64,000 nucleotides of DNA from Metalysinibacillus jejuensis (GTDB lineage Bacteria; Bacillota; Bacilli; Bacillales_A; Planococcaceae), in NCBI RefSeq assembly GCF_003057615.1, contig NZ_QAFW01000006.1:1-64000 (forward strand), read 5' to 3'. Of the stretch, positions 35,315 through 44,354 are shown in pieces. The notes beneath the pieces are model-generated. The model saw only the letters and a list, made by a program, of their open reading frames with translations, made no database searches and was not told where the DNA came from. A program made the translations under genes and the position numbers. Positions within the stretch are counted from its first letter, which is position 1. Every line of letters begins with the position of its first letter.

Positions 35315-35371
35315 ATGAACATTTTAGTACAACGCAAAACATTAAAAAAGGAATCAACAGAAGACGGTTAG
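35315..35371 (+). CDS. Second short open frame between attenuator and bmrC
   Basis: 18 codons from ATG 35315 to TAG 35369, with AAAGGAGTCGAG upstream. The peptide begins MNILVQRKTLKKES. It lies beyond both terminators and 15 bases before bmrC. It might couple translation to bmrC or be chance; the ribosome site is its only support. Confidence 0.4.
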   Translation: MNILVQRKTLKKESTEDG

Positions 35372-35386
35372 TGAAGGAGCACAATA

Positions 35387-37129
35387 ATGTTTGAAGTATT
35401 AGGAAAATTAAGTTGGTTTTACAAAATTTCATGGAAGAAGTACACCGTAGCGGTACTCCTTTTATGCGTAGCTAATTTACTCGGGATTTTACCTCCGCTA
35501 CTCGTAGGTAAAACAGTAGATGCTATTCATCAGGGCGTATTAACCCCTGGATTTTTACAACGACAAATCATTTTTTTAGCGAGCGCTATTATTGTGATGT
35601 ATGTAGTGAGCTTTATTTGGCAATATCAGCTATTCAGCGGTGCCAATAGCTTAGAAAAACAGTATCGCTCTCGCTTAATGAAAAAGTTTTTAAACATGAG
35701 CCCCTCTTTTTATGAGAAAAATCGTACAGGGGACTTAATGGCAAGAGCAACCAATGATTTAAGCGCTGTCGCAGCCACAGCAGGTTTTGGTATTTTAACG
35801 CTAGCTGATTCGACGTTATATTTGATTACTATCATCATTACAATGGGTGTGATGGTGTCATGGAAACTAACATTACTAGCGGTATTACCACTTCCCATTT
35901 TAGCGCTCGCTATGAAAATACTCGGTAAAAAAATTCATGAGCGTTATATGCTGGCGCAAACAGCGTTTGGTGAAATGAATGATGGTGTACTCGAAGCAGT
36001 TGAGGGCGTACGCGTTGTACGTGCCTACGTACAAGAACGTGATATGGAAGAAAAATTTGCTCAAATGACGGAGGATGTATACCAAAAAAATATTCAGGTT
36101 AAACGTATTGAAGCGTTATTTAACCCGCTTACTAAAATTGTCACGACGCTGAGTTATATGATTGGGCTTGGCTACGGGGCAGTACTCGTCTCTCGCGGTG
36201 AAATGACCGTCGGTGGGCTTGTGATGTTTAACGTTTACCTTGGCATGATTGTATGGCCAATGTTTGCGATTGGTGAGCTTATTAATGTTATGCAGATGGG
36301 TAACGCTTCGCTTGATCGTGTAGAAGAAACACTACAAACTACAGAAGCTGTCGTAGACCCACTTGAGCACATCATTACGAGAGAACCCAATGACATTCAC
36401 TTTAAAGGATTGGCCTTTACGTACCCACAGTCCGAAACGATGAACTTACAAAATATCAACGTACGCATTAAACGTGGTGAAACATTAGGCATCGTAGGGA
36501 AAACAGGTAGCGGTAAAACGACGTTTATTAAACAGTTACTGCGCGAATACCCTAAAGGAGACGGTGAACTTGCCTTAGGTGAACAGGCGATTGAAGCGCA
36601 CAGTAAAGCGCAAGTGCGTCAGTTAATTGGTTATGTGCCCCAAACACATACTTTATTTTCTCGTTCGGTACGCGAAAATATTTTATTCGGTAAACCCGAT
36701 GCCACAGAACAGCAACTACAAGAAGCGATACGTTTAGCTGACTTTGATAAAGATCTTGCGCGTTTACCTGAAGGCATTCATACAATCGTCGGCGAAAAAG
36801 GGGTAGCCTTATCCGGTGGACAAAAACAACGAATTTCAATTGCGCGTGCGCTCATTCGTGAACCAGAGATTTTACTATTAGATGATTCGCTATCAGCAGT
36901 GGATGCTAAAACAGAAGCGCGCATCATTGCTAATATTCGACAAGTACGCTCGCAAAAAACGACAATTATTGTAACGCATCGACTTTCTGCCATTCAACAT
37001 GCGGATCAAATTATCGTATTAGAAGATGGCCACATTATAGAGCAAGGCACACACGAACAATTGCTAACGCTCGGTGGGTGGTATAAAGAACAATATGACC
37101 GCCAACAACTTGAGGAGGTGACGTCATGA
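35387..37129 (+). CDS. bmrC: Heterodimeric multidrug ABC exporter subunit, BmrC (YheI)-like
   Basis: A 580-residue fused membrane-ATPase half transporter. Six TM helices occupy about residues 15-300. Stretches such as PSFYEKNRTGDLMARATNDL and IWPMFAIGELINVMQMGN closely recall B. subtilis YheI. The ATPase has Walker A GKTGSGKTT, signature ALSGGQKQR and Walker B ILLLDDSLSAVD, where the usual catalytic Glu is Asp; this marks the degenerate site of asymmetric exporters, as in BmrC. It overlaps bmrD by four bases (ATGA). Expected to export drugs together with BmrD. Regulation is by the leader attenuator. Confidence 0.9.
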   Translation: MFEVLGKLSWFYKISWKKYTVAVLLLCVANLLGILPPLLVGKTVDAIHQGVLTPGFLQRQIIFLASAIIVMYVVSFIWQYQLFSGANSLEKQYRSRLMKKFLNMSPSFYEKNRTGDLMARATNDLSAVAATAGFGILTLADSTLYLITIIITMGVMVSWKLTLLAVLPLPILALAMKILGKKIHERYMLAQTAFGEMNDGVLEAVEGVRVVRAYVQERDMEEKFAQMTEDVYQKNIQVKRIEALFNPLTKIVTTLSYMIGLGYGAVLVSRGEMTVGGLVMFNVYLGMIVWPMFAIGELINVMQMGNASLDRVEETLQTTEAVVDPLEHIITREPNDIHFKGLAFTYPQSETMNLQNINVRIKRGETLGIVGKTGSGKTTFIKQLLREYPKGDGELALGEQAIEAHSKAQVRQLIGYVPQTHTLFSRSVRENILFGKPDATEQQLQEAIRLADFDKDLARLPEGIHTIVGEKGVALSGGQKQRISIARALIREPEILLLDDSLSAVDAKTEARIIANIRQVRSQKTTIIVTHRLSAIQHADQIIVLEDGHIIEQGTHEQLLTLGGWYKEQYDRQQLEEVTS

Positions 37130-38854
37130 CAACGACACAACGTTTGATCAAGTACGCCCTTCTTTATAAAAACACTTTGCTACTCGGTATCTTTTTATTG
37201 CTGATTGCCGTTGCAGCGGACGTATCAGGACCATTTATCGCAAAAAAGATTATTGATGAGCATATTGCAGATGCTACAAGCATCAATGTTAAGCCGTTAC
37301 TTATGCTACTTGGGCTATTTTTCGGCTTAGCTGTTATTGCAGCACTGTTTCGCTATTGTCAAGCGTTACTACTGCAAAAAGGAGCTAACCGCATCATTCA
37401 AACGATGCGTAACGATGTGTATGAACATGTACAAACTTTGCCAGTGCGCTATTTCGACAATTTACCAGCGGGTAAAGTCGTTTCACGCATTACCAATGAT
37501 ACCGAAGCCGTGCGTAATTTATTTGTTACCGTACTTGCCAACTTTGCGGCGAGTGGTATGACGATTATTGGCATTTACATTGCGCTCTTTATTTTAGACT
37601 GGCGCATGGCGATGATCGCCTTACTGCTCATCCCTATACTTGCGATTTGGATTGTGCTTTACCGTAAAATCGCTTCAAAATACAATCATGTTGTACGCAG
37701 TAAACTGAGCGACATGAATGCACGTATTAACGAGTCTATTCAAGGCATGCCGGTCATTCAAGCCTTTGGTCAAGAAGACAAAATGCTAAAGGAGTTTGAA
37801 GAAAGTAACGATGAGCATTTCCGCTATCAAAATAAGCTACTCGTGTTAGATGCTGCTACCTCTCACAATTTAGTAGATACGTTGCAGTCACTAACTTTAA
37901 TGGCTTTTATCATCTACTTTGGTAACCAAGCACTCGGTGCAGAGGCGGCCATTTCCGTTGGGTTATTGTATGCATTTGTTGATTATATTACGCGCATTTT
38001 TAGCCCTGTTATGGGCATCGTCAACCAGCTACCACATTTAGAGAAGGCTAAAGTATCATCTGAGCGTGTTTTTGAACTACTCGATGAAAAAGGGGAGCCA
38101 TTGACAGACGAAACGTTGCCACGCTATGAAGGGAATGTGCGCTTTGAGCACGTATGGTTTGCCTACAACGAACCTGATTATGTATTAAAAGACATTAATT
38201 TCGAAGCGAAAAAAGGCGAAACCGTAGCACTTGTTGGTCATACAGGCTCTGGGAAAAGTTCCATTATGAATGTGTTATTCCGCTTCTATGATCCCGTAAA
38301 AGGACAAATTACAATTGACGGTGACCCAATTACAGCGCATTCTCGCCAAGCGATTCGTCAACATATGGGTATTGTATTACAAGACCCTTATCTCTTTACA
38401 GGAACTATCGCTTCTAATATTAGCTTAAATGACCCTCGCATTACACGCGAAAAAATCGAAGCGGCGTTAAAAGCGGTAGGGGGCGAACGAGTTATTCAAA
38501 CCCTACCAAAAGGCTTAGACGAACCTGTTATTGAAAAAGGTAGCACGCTCTCCGCAGGTCAGCGCCAACTCATTTCCTTTGCGCGCGCTCGCATTTGATC
38601 CTGCGATTTTAATATTAGATGAGGCCACGTCTAATATTGATACCGAAACAGAAGAAATTATTCAGCACGCGATGGACGTATTAAAAAAGGGGCGCACGAC
38701 ATTTGTCATTGCCCATCGTCTATCTACCATTAAGCAAGCAGATAAAATACTTGTACTAGAAGCTGGCGAAATTGTAGAGAGCGGCTCTCACCGAGAATTA
38801 CTCGCTTTAAATGGTCGCTATGCTGAAATGTATCAATTACAGGCAGGTGAATAA
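37126..38854 (+). pseudogene. bmrD: Exporter subunit BmrD (YheH)-like, frameshifted near the Walker B motif
   Basis: Partner half transporter. Reading starts at ATG 37126, with six TM helices, Walker A GHTGSGKSS and signature TLSAGQRQL. In the run GCGCGCGC at 38581-38588 the frame breaks: frame 1 stops at TGA 38596, while homology continues in frame 2 as [19 protein letters not shown], including the catalytic Glu, to TAA 38854. Two bases (one GC) appear missing compared with FARALAFDP in relatives. Restored, the protein would be about 576 residues. It also lacks the ~100-residue extracellular insert of B. subtilis BmrD after TM1. A pseudogene, a phase-variable state or a sequencing error are possible. 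Confidence 0.8.
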
Positions 38855-38855
38855 T

Positions 38856-39560
38856 ATGATTGATTTTTGGACGGTTAATCGCTATGGCACTGCCTATAAA
38901 ATGCCTGATTATATCCGCTTCGTTGATAAAGAAGTTCCGAGCCGCTACGATAGTAACGGCATGGTTATTACAACTGACATAACGAAAGAACAACTGCTAG
39001 TACTTGCAGAAGAGCAACTTGCTACACAAGCACATGTGAAATTTACCTTTCCGCCCAACATAACTGTACCGATGCTCGAAGACTATGAATTAAGCGAGCT
39101 TGAAATTTATGAGCTAACAACCCCGATGTTTGCGGTCAATGAAGCCATTACTGTACAGTTTGTAGATGCAGCGACAGTGCCAGACTTTTTGCGACTCAGC
39201 TATGACGAAGCGCTGCCTTTTGGTGAAAAGTATGCTAAAGAACGTGAAGCTTGGCTTTGTCGTAAATTACAGCAAGATTTCGTTGCTGTCATTGCGTACT
39301 ATCAAAACGAAGCGGTCGGTGCCGTAGAACTTATCGTGCAAGAAAACACGGTAGAGTTAGATCAATTTTTTGTACGTGAAGCTTTCCAGCGCCAAGGTAT
39401 TGGTAGTACAATTCAAGCGTTTATCGAAGCACACTTTTTATACCATACAATTTTTTTAGTAGCCGATGCCTCAGATACACCGCGCGAAATGTATCAACGC
39501 CAAGGGTATGACTACTGCGCTACGTTTTATGAACTTACAAAACAGCCTCCTTCTTTATGA
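38856..39560 (+). CDS. GNAT-family N-acetyltransferase
   Basis: A 234-residue protein whose C-terminal half has the acetyl-CoA loop RQGIGSTIQAF after VGAVELIVQENTVELDQFFV, as in GNAT enzymes. The first ~85 residues are a distinct N-terminal region of unknown fold. The start is ATG 38856, one base after the bmrD stop, with AGGTGA as ribosome site, so it may be co-transcribed with the exporter. The substrate is unknown; a link to drug resistance is suggested only by position. Confidence 0.75.
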   Translation: MIDFWTVNRYGTAYKMPDYIRFVDKEVPSRYDSNGMVITTDITKEQLLVLAEEQLATQAHVKFTFPPNITVPMLEDYELSELEIYELTTPMFAVNEAITVQFVDAATVPDFLRLSYDEALPFGEKYAKEREAWLCRKLQQDFVAVIAYYQNEAVGAVELIVQENTVELDQFFVREAFQRQGIGSTIQAFIEAHFLYHTIFLVADASDTPREMYQRQGYDYCATFYELTKQPPSL

Positions 39561-39574
39561 AGCGGCTGTTTTTT
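39541..39574 (+). terminator. Terminator of the bmr-GNAT unit
   Basis: AACAGCC...GGCTGTT stem extended by CTTC/GAAG, then a T run. The left arm is inside the last codons of the GNAT gene. Confidence 0.8.
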
Positions 39575-39633
39575 CATGCATAAATCATGTATTATAAAAA
39601 TGGTAACAAAAATATTTTTTGGGAGGAATAGGA

Positions 39634-40764
39634 ATGAAGAAAATAACTATATCGGTCCTCGCTTTATTACTTGCTGTGATTTTCACAGTAACGCCAGCAA
39701 GTGCTAGTAATTTTAAAGATGTTTCATCAAAGCATACGTTAAAAATTGAAATCGACTACCTTGTTGAAACAGGTGTCATTGGTGGGTATCCTGATGGTAC
39801 GTTTAAACCAAATCAACTTATCCAAAAAAAGCATATTGCCAAGATGATGGCAGCAGCACTTCAATTACCAAAAGATCAGCTAAAACACCCTAACTACAAA
39901 GATGTAAGCCGCAGCCATCCGTATTACGAAGACATCGCAGCGCTTTACACAGCAGGCATTTTTAGTGATGCACCTTACTTTAAGCCAGACTCTTATATTT
40001 CACGTGCCTTTATGGCTAAAATACTAGCGGAAGCTTTCGATTTAAAATCGATTTCGCAAAACTCAGTTACTTATCGTGATGTGAGCCAAAACCATGCATT
40101 TTATCGCCCGATTCAATTAGTAGCTATGAATAATGTGGCAAAAAGCGTCCGTGCAAACGATGGTTCACTTTATTTTCAACCGAATAAAATGCTCACACGT
40201 GCGCATTTCTCAGCCTTTTTAGCACGTGCTATGACACTTAACAAAGGCGATTATTTACCAAATCCAAATTATGACTACTATTATACGGATAACACGGCTT
40301 TATTATTTAAAGAATATCAAAATCTTGATTTTGGTAAAGCTACAGGCTGGAATTTTTTTAATCCGCAAACAGGTAGATACGGACTCGTTTCTTATGGTTT
40401 AATAGGTGGTTCTTGGAGATTTTCTATCCCTCAAACTGATGCAAGTACATCAATAGCTTATCCTTTCACTATTGGATTAAATCCGGATTATTTAAATAAA
40501 CTAGGTATGTTAGGAATAGCTGCTTCGTCATTAGAAAAACAAGAAATTATTAACACGAATGAAACGCTGACAATAGAAGGCCATACTTTTACAAATGTTG
40601 TAGCAATTAAAACAACTTATCCTAAATATATGGAAAATAACAAAGGTGAATACTATGAAGATAAAGTAGAATTCATTCTTTATCTTGCACCTGATTATGG
40701 ACCAATCGCCAACTATTCAAATGGTAAATATGAATACAAAATTAGCCATCGCATTGCCCGCTAA
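39634..40764 (+). CDS. S-layer-homology (SLH) domain surface protein
   Basis: A 376-residue exported protein. A signal peptide of about 24 residues (MKKITISVLALLLAVIF... TPASA) precedes three SLH domains at about 26-80, 86-140 and 146-200, marked by FKDVSSKH, YKDVSRSHPYYEDI and YRDVSQNHAFYRPI and by GYPDGTFKPN. SLH domains anchor proteins to pyruvylated cell-wall polymer. The C-terminal ~165 residues (from about 211) match nothing I know and are clearly richer in A+T than the SLH part, which suggests a domain join or a different origin. The start is ATG 39634 with GGGAGGAATAGG; an in-frame TTG 15 bases upstream overlaps that site. Confidence 0.88.
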   Translation: MKKITISVLALLLAVIFTVTPASASNFKDVSSKHTLKIEIDYLVETGVIGGYPDGTFKPNQLIQKKHIAKMMAAALQLPKDQLKHPNYKDVSRSHPYYEDIAALYTAGIFSDAPYFKPDSYISRAFMAKILAEAFDLKSISQNSVTYRDVSQNHAFYRPIQLVAMNNVAKSVRANDGSLYFQPNKMLTRAHFSAFLARAMTLNKGDYLPNPNYDYYYTDNTALLFKEYQNLDFGKATGWNFFNPQTGRYGLVSYGLIGGSWRFSIPQTDASTSIAYPFTIGLNPDYLNKLGMLGIAASSLEKQEIINTNETLTIEGHTFTNVVAIKTTYPKYMENNKGEYYEDKVEFILYLAPDYGPIANYSNGKYEYKISHRIAR

Positions 40765-40769
40765 CTACT

Positions 40770-40804
40770 AAGAGCCGCTTCCTTTGTGAAGTGGCTCTTT
40801 TCTT
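40770..40804 (+). terminator. Rho-independent terminator of the SLH gene
   Basis: AAGAGCCGCTTC/GAAGTGGCTCTT stem with one mismatch, loop CTTTGT, T-rich tail. Confidence 0.8.
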
Positions 40805-40849
40805 TACCTTATCTTATGAGTACAATAAACAAATGAGGAGGGGATAAAT

Positions 40850-41110
40850 ATGGAGGATAAACGCTTTAAAATCGCCAATCGGGAAGCGCTTATTGGTGTA
40901 GGGCTCGTCATGATTAACTTCGCGATTTGGTTCGGCTTTGCGTACGGCCTCGGAAGCGGTGACCCCGCAAATTACACATATGTGCTGGGCTTTCCTGCCT
41001 GGTTCTTTTATAGCTGTATAGCAGGTACCATTTTTATGATTGTACTGCTGTGGTTTGTACTTACATTTTTCTTTAAAGATGTGCCGTTTGATGAGGAGGA
41101 TGCACAGTGA
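40850..41110 (+). CDS. yhdT: YhdT-family small membrane protein (DUF997), partner of PanF
   Basis: An 86-residue protein with two membrane helices (about 14-34 and 47-72). The block FKIANREALIGVGL and the ending FKDVPFDEED are typical of the YhdT family, which sits before panF in many bacteria. A role in PanF assembly or activity is likely but not proven. The ribosome site AGGAGGGG is in place. It overlaps panF by four bases. Confidence 0.85.
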   Translation: MEDKRFKIANREALIGVGLVMINFAIWFGFAYGLGSGDPANYTYVLGFPAWFFYSCIAGTIFMIVLLWFVLTFFFKDVPFDEEDAQ

Positions 41111-42573
41111 TTCATTGGCAAGTTATCGTACCACTCGTTCTTTTTCTCATCATTATCTTTATGATCGGTATATGGGCAAATACTAAAGTGCGTACGACAG
41201 ATTCATTTTTACAGGAGTATTTTTTAGGCGGTCGTGAAATGGGCGGCTTTATTTTAGCGATGACCATGATTGCGACGTATGGTAGCGCAAGTAGCTTTAT
41301 TGGCGGGCCTGGGGTAGCATATACCAAAGGTTTAGGCTGGGTGTTATTAGCAATGGCACAGCTACCTGCGGGTTACTTTGTGTTAATGGTACTTGGTAAA
41401 AAGTTTGCGATTATTGCGCGTAAATTTCAAACGATTACCTTAATCGACTTTTTACGTGTACGTTATAACAGTGATTTTATTGTCATTATGTCTGCCATTG
41501 CAATTATTGTCTTTTTATTTTCATCTATGATGGCGCAGTGGGTAGGCGGTGCGCGTTTAATCGAATCATTAACAGGTCTTAGCTATACGACCGCACTCTT
41601 TATTTTTGCAAGCTCGGTATTAATTTATGTCATTATTGGCGGCTTTAGAGCCGTAGCATTAACAGATGCCGTCCAAGGATCAATTATGGTCATTGGCACC
41701 GTCATTTTACTTATCGGTACAATTATTGCGGGTGGTGGTATTGATGCGATTATGGCAGCACTCGTTGCCGAAAACCCTAACTTTATTACACCGTACGGGG
41801 CAGAAGGGGAGTTAACCCCTTTATATGTATCTACCTTTTGGATTTTAATCGGCGTGGGTGTCGTCGGTCTTCCTCAAATTGCGGTCCGTGCGATGAGTTA
41901 TAAAGATGCGAAAAGTATGCATCGCGCCATTTTAATCGGGACCATTGCGATTGGTACAATTATGTTTGGTATGCATTTAATCGGTGTCTTAGCGCGCCCT
42001 GTGCTACCTGGAATCGACATTGGCGATAAAGTCATGCCGCTCCTAACACTAAAAGTATTACCGCCTGCTGTAGCTGGCTTCGTATTGGCTGCACCGATGG
42101 CAGCAACGATGTCTACCGTAAATGCACTACTCATTTTAGTTAGCTCGACTGTCGTAAAAGACATTTACTTAAATTACATTAAGCCTGAAGCAAGCGATGC
42201 TCAAATTAAAAAGGCGAGCTTTATCGTCACGACGACTATCGGCTTAGCTGTCGTATTATTTGCGATGAACCCACCTGATTTAATCGTTTGGTTAAATTTA
42301 TTTGCGTTCGGTGGCTTAGAAGCGGTATTTATTTGGTCTGTAGTACTTGGGCTCTATTGGCCTAAAGCTAACCGTTACGGTGCGATTGCTTCAATGATTA
42401 CCGGCATGGGGTTATATATTGCGATTGATTGTCTTGCTCCTCATATTTTTGGGATGCATACGGTAACACTGCCTATTATAAGCTCATTGCTTATCTTTAT
42501 TATCGTAAGCCTTGCTACCCATAGTAAAGTAGCGCAAGAGCCCCATTGGTTAACAAACAAAACAAAAAGTTGA
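41107..42573 (+). CDS. panF: Sodium/pantothenate symporter PanF
   Basis: A 488-residue sodium:solute symporter (SSS family) with about 13 membrane helices. Motifs include FLGGREMGGFILAMT, YGSASSFIGGPG and RAVALTDAVQG. The paired yhdT gene and the FLGGREMG type point to pantothenate as substrate rather than proline or acetate. The start is GTG 41107 with GAGGAGG eight bases before. The stop overlaps the shared terminator. Confidence 0.9.
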   Translation: MIHWQVIVPLVLFLIIIFMIGIWANTKVRTTDSFLQEYFLGGREMGGFILAMTMIATYGSASSFIGGPGVAYTKGLGWVLLAMAQLPAGYFVLMVLGKKFAIIARKFQTITLIDFLRVRYNSDFIVIMSAIAIIVFLFSSMMAQWVGGARLIESLTGLSYTTALFIFASSVLIYVIIGGFRAVALTDAVQGSIMVIGTVILLIGTIIAGGGIDAIMAALVAENPNFITPYGAEGELTPLYVSTFWILIGVGVVGLPQIAVRAMSYKDAKSMHRAILIGTIAIGTIMFGMHLIGVLARPVLPGIDIGDKVMPLLTLKVLPPAVAGFVLAAPMAATMSTVNALLILVSSTVVKDIYLNYIKPEASDAQIKKASFIVTTTIGLAVVLFAMNPPDLIVWLNLFAFGGLEAVFIWSVVLGLYWPKANRYGAIASMITGMGLYIAIDCLAPHIFGMHTVTLPIISSLLIFIIVSLATHSKVAQEPHWLTNKTKS

Positions 42574-42600
42574 AGCGATATCTAAGCGCTTCAACTTTTT
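42569..42600. terminator. Bidirectional terminator between panF and the ferredoxin-NADP reductase gene
   Basis: GTTGAAGCG/CGCTTCAAC stem with a 9-nt loop, As on the left and Ts on the right. Confidence 0.85.
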
Positions 42601-42611
42601 GTTTTATGCGC

Positions 42612-43637
42612 TCATAAATAGTTTTGGAGCACTTGTTTATTTTTTTCTTTAAAACGTTCATTATGACTCGACACACGACCATTTTCACGAGCGGTAGGCT
42701 CAATATATTGCTTCGCTAAATTCGCTGCATTTGCCGCATCATTAAAAGCGCTCGCAATTAAGTGGACTTTAGCTGGGTGCTTCACGATGTCGCCGCAAGC
42801 AAAAATACCGGCTACCGAGCTACTAGCATTGCCTTGTCCTTGAATGTAAAAATCATCATAACGTTCGAGCTGTATAGTTGCTTGATCAAGCAACGACGCA
42901 TCGCGATTAAAACCATGGCTAATAATCACTTCGTCGACCGCTATTACTTCTGTCGTATCACCTTGCGTCAGCTCAACTTTTTCAATGCGCTGACCTGTAG
43001 CATCAGCCATCAACTGTGTAATTACTGTCCGCTTCTTTTCAATAACACCAAGGCGAGCAAGTTCTTCTTTCATATGTTCATGGCCTGAAATTTCATCTTT
43101 ACGGTAACATAGCACAACGCTTTTAGCATGAGGCGCTAGTGTCACTGCCCAGTCAAGCGCAGCATTGCCGGCACCCGAAATCACAAGCTTTTTATCCTTA
43201 TATTTTTGTACAGACTGCACGACATATTGTAAATTGGTTACTTCATAACGCGTCGCCCCTTCAATTTCGAGAGTTAATGGCTGAATGATGCCACCACCGA
43301 CTGCAATAATGACCGCTTTAGAATGAAAACTTGCGCCACTTGCTGTCGTCACAACGAAGTGATGTTCCTCAAATTTTTCGATATTGATAACGCGCTCATT
43401 TAAATGCACATCAGGCGAAAAATGTAAGCCTTGCGCGACAATGTCCTCAATGATTTCATAGCTTGGCTTAGGTGGAACCCCACCAATATCCCAAATGATT
43501 TTTTCAGGATAGACGTGCATTTTACCCCCTAATTTATCTTGAAATTCAATAATTTGTACTGACATGTCGCGTAACCCACTATAAAAGCTCGCAAACAATC
43601 CTGCGGGTCCTCCGCCAATAATCGTAATATCTTTCAT
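42612..43637 (-). CDS. Ferredoxin/flavodoxin-NADP+ reductase, type 2 (YumC/YcgT-like)
   Basis: A 341-residue FAD enzyme of the thioredoxin-reductase-like FNR group. FAD motif IIGGGPAGLFASFYSG near the start, NADPH motif VISGAGNAALDWAV, and the late GIFACGDIVKHPAKVHLIA. No CXXC redox pair is present, so it is not a thioredoxin reductase. It passes electrons between NADPH and ferredoxin or flavodoxin. A Fur-type box lies about 45 bases upstream; in B. subtilis the paralogue ycgT is iron-regulated, which fits. Confidence 0.88.
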   Translation of the reverse strand: MKDITIIGGGPAGLFASFYSGLRDMSVQIIEFQDKLGGKMHVYPEKIIWDIGGVPPKPSYEIIEDIVAQGLHFSPDVHLNERVINIEKFEEHHFVVTTASGASFHSKAVIIAVGGGIIQPLTLEIEGATRYEVTNLQYVVQSVQKYKDKKLVISGAGNAALDWAVTLAPHAKSVVLCYRKDEISGHEHMKEELARLGVIEKKRTVITQLMADATGQRIEKVELTQGDTTEVIAVDEVIISHGFNRDASLLDQATIQLERYDDFYIQGQGNASSSVAGIFACGDIVKHPAKVHLIASAFNDAANAANLAKQYIEPTARENGRVSSHNERFKEKNKQVLQNYL

Positions 43638-43679
43638 TCGTAACCTCCTGCATTCGTAATACCCTCATCTTATCGAAAA

Positions 43680-43694
43680 TGAAAATCATTATCA
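43680..43694. promoter_or_regulatory. Fur-type box
   Basis: TGAAAATCATTATCA differs by one base from the Bacillus Fur 7-1-7 consensus (TGATAATNATTATCA). It lies between the divergent FNR gene (minus) and the GTPase pair (plus). Confidence 0.6.
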
Positions 43695-43766
43695 ACTAAA
43701 ATATTTTTTATCGATAAGGATTGATGTTGGCAAAACGAGGGAATAATAAAAGGAAGGAGGTAACGC

Positions 43767-44354
43767 ATGAAAAAACAACTTTATTTTCACATCGTCGTTA
43801 TCGGTCAAACAGGCGCCGGTAAATCCACATTAATTAATTATCTTACTGGGCAATCTTTACGCGCTACAGGTGTAGGCTTGCCTGTTACAGAGAAGGGGTT
43901 TCATGCAACAGATGTACAGCTAGAAGATATGCACGTCACGCTAACGGATGCCTGGGGTATTGAACAAGGCAGACTCGAGGAATGGGAAAAATCATTTACG
44001 AAATTTGCAAAAGCCACAACGATTGATTTAATTATTTATTGTATCGATGCGAGTAGGGCTCGTGTACAAACGACAGATCAGCGCATCATTAGCGCCTTGC
44101 TTGAACATTATCCGGTCGTAGCTGTCTTAACAAAATCCAATACGTTAAGCCAACAAGACATTCATAAAATGGCTGCACTCATTCCGTGTCGCACATTGGC
44201 CGTAAACAGTTTAGAAGAGCGCTATTATGATGGCTCACAAAGCGTGACCTATGGACGAAATCGCGTAATAAATGCGATTCGTACGTATTATCATGCACCC
44301 GTCGAAAAAAAGAAAAGCTTTTTAGGAGGGCTACGTTTTGGGAAAAACCACTGA
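43767..44354 (+). CDS. Small P-loop GTPase, Era/YfjP-like, function unknown
   Basis: A 195-residue single GTPase domain. P-loop GQTGAGKST at residues 13-21, a threonine-rich switch I (GVGLPVTEKGF), G3 in LTDAWGIE and G4-like TKSN around residue 118. It ends in a short basic tail (KKKSFLGG). An ideal ribosome site AAGGAGGTAA precedes it. It overlaps the following GTPase gene by 17 bases, so both are probably made together and may interact. The nearby Fur-type box may affect expression. Not assignable to a known pathway. Confidence 0.7.
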   Translation: MKKQLYFHIVVIGQTGAGKSTLINYLTGQSLRATGVGLPVTEKGFHATDVQLEDMHVTLTDAWGIEQGRLEEWEKSFTKFAKATTIDLIIYCIDASRARVQTTDQRIISALLEHYPVVAVLTKSNTLSQQDIHKMAALIPCRTLAVNSLEERYYDGSQSVTYGRNRVINAIRTYYHAPVEKKKSFLGGLRFGKNH

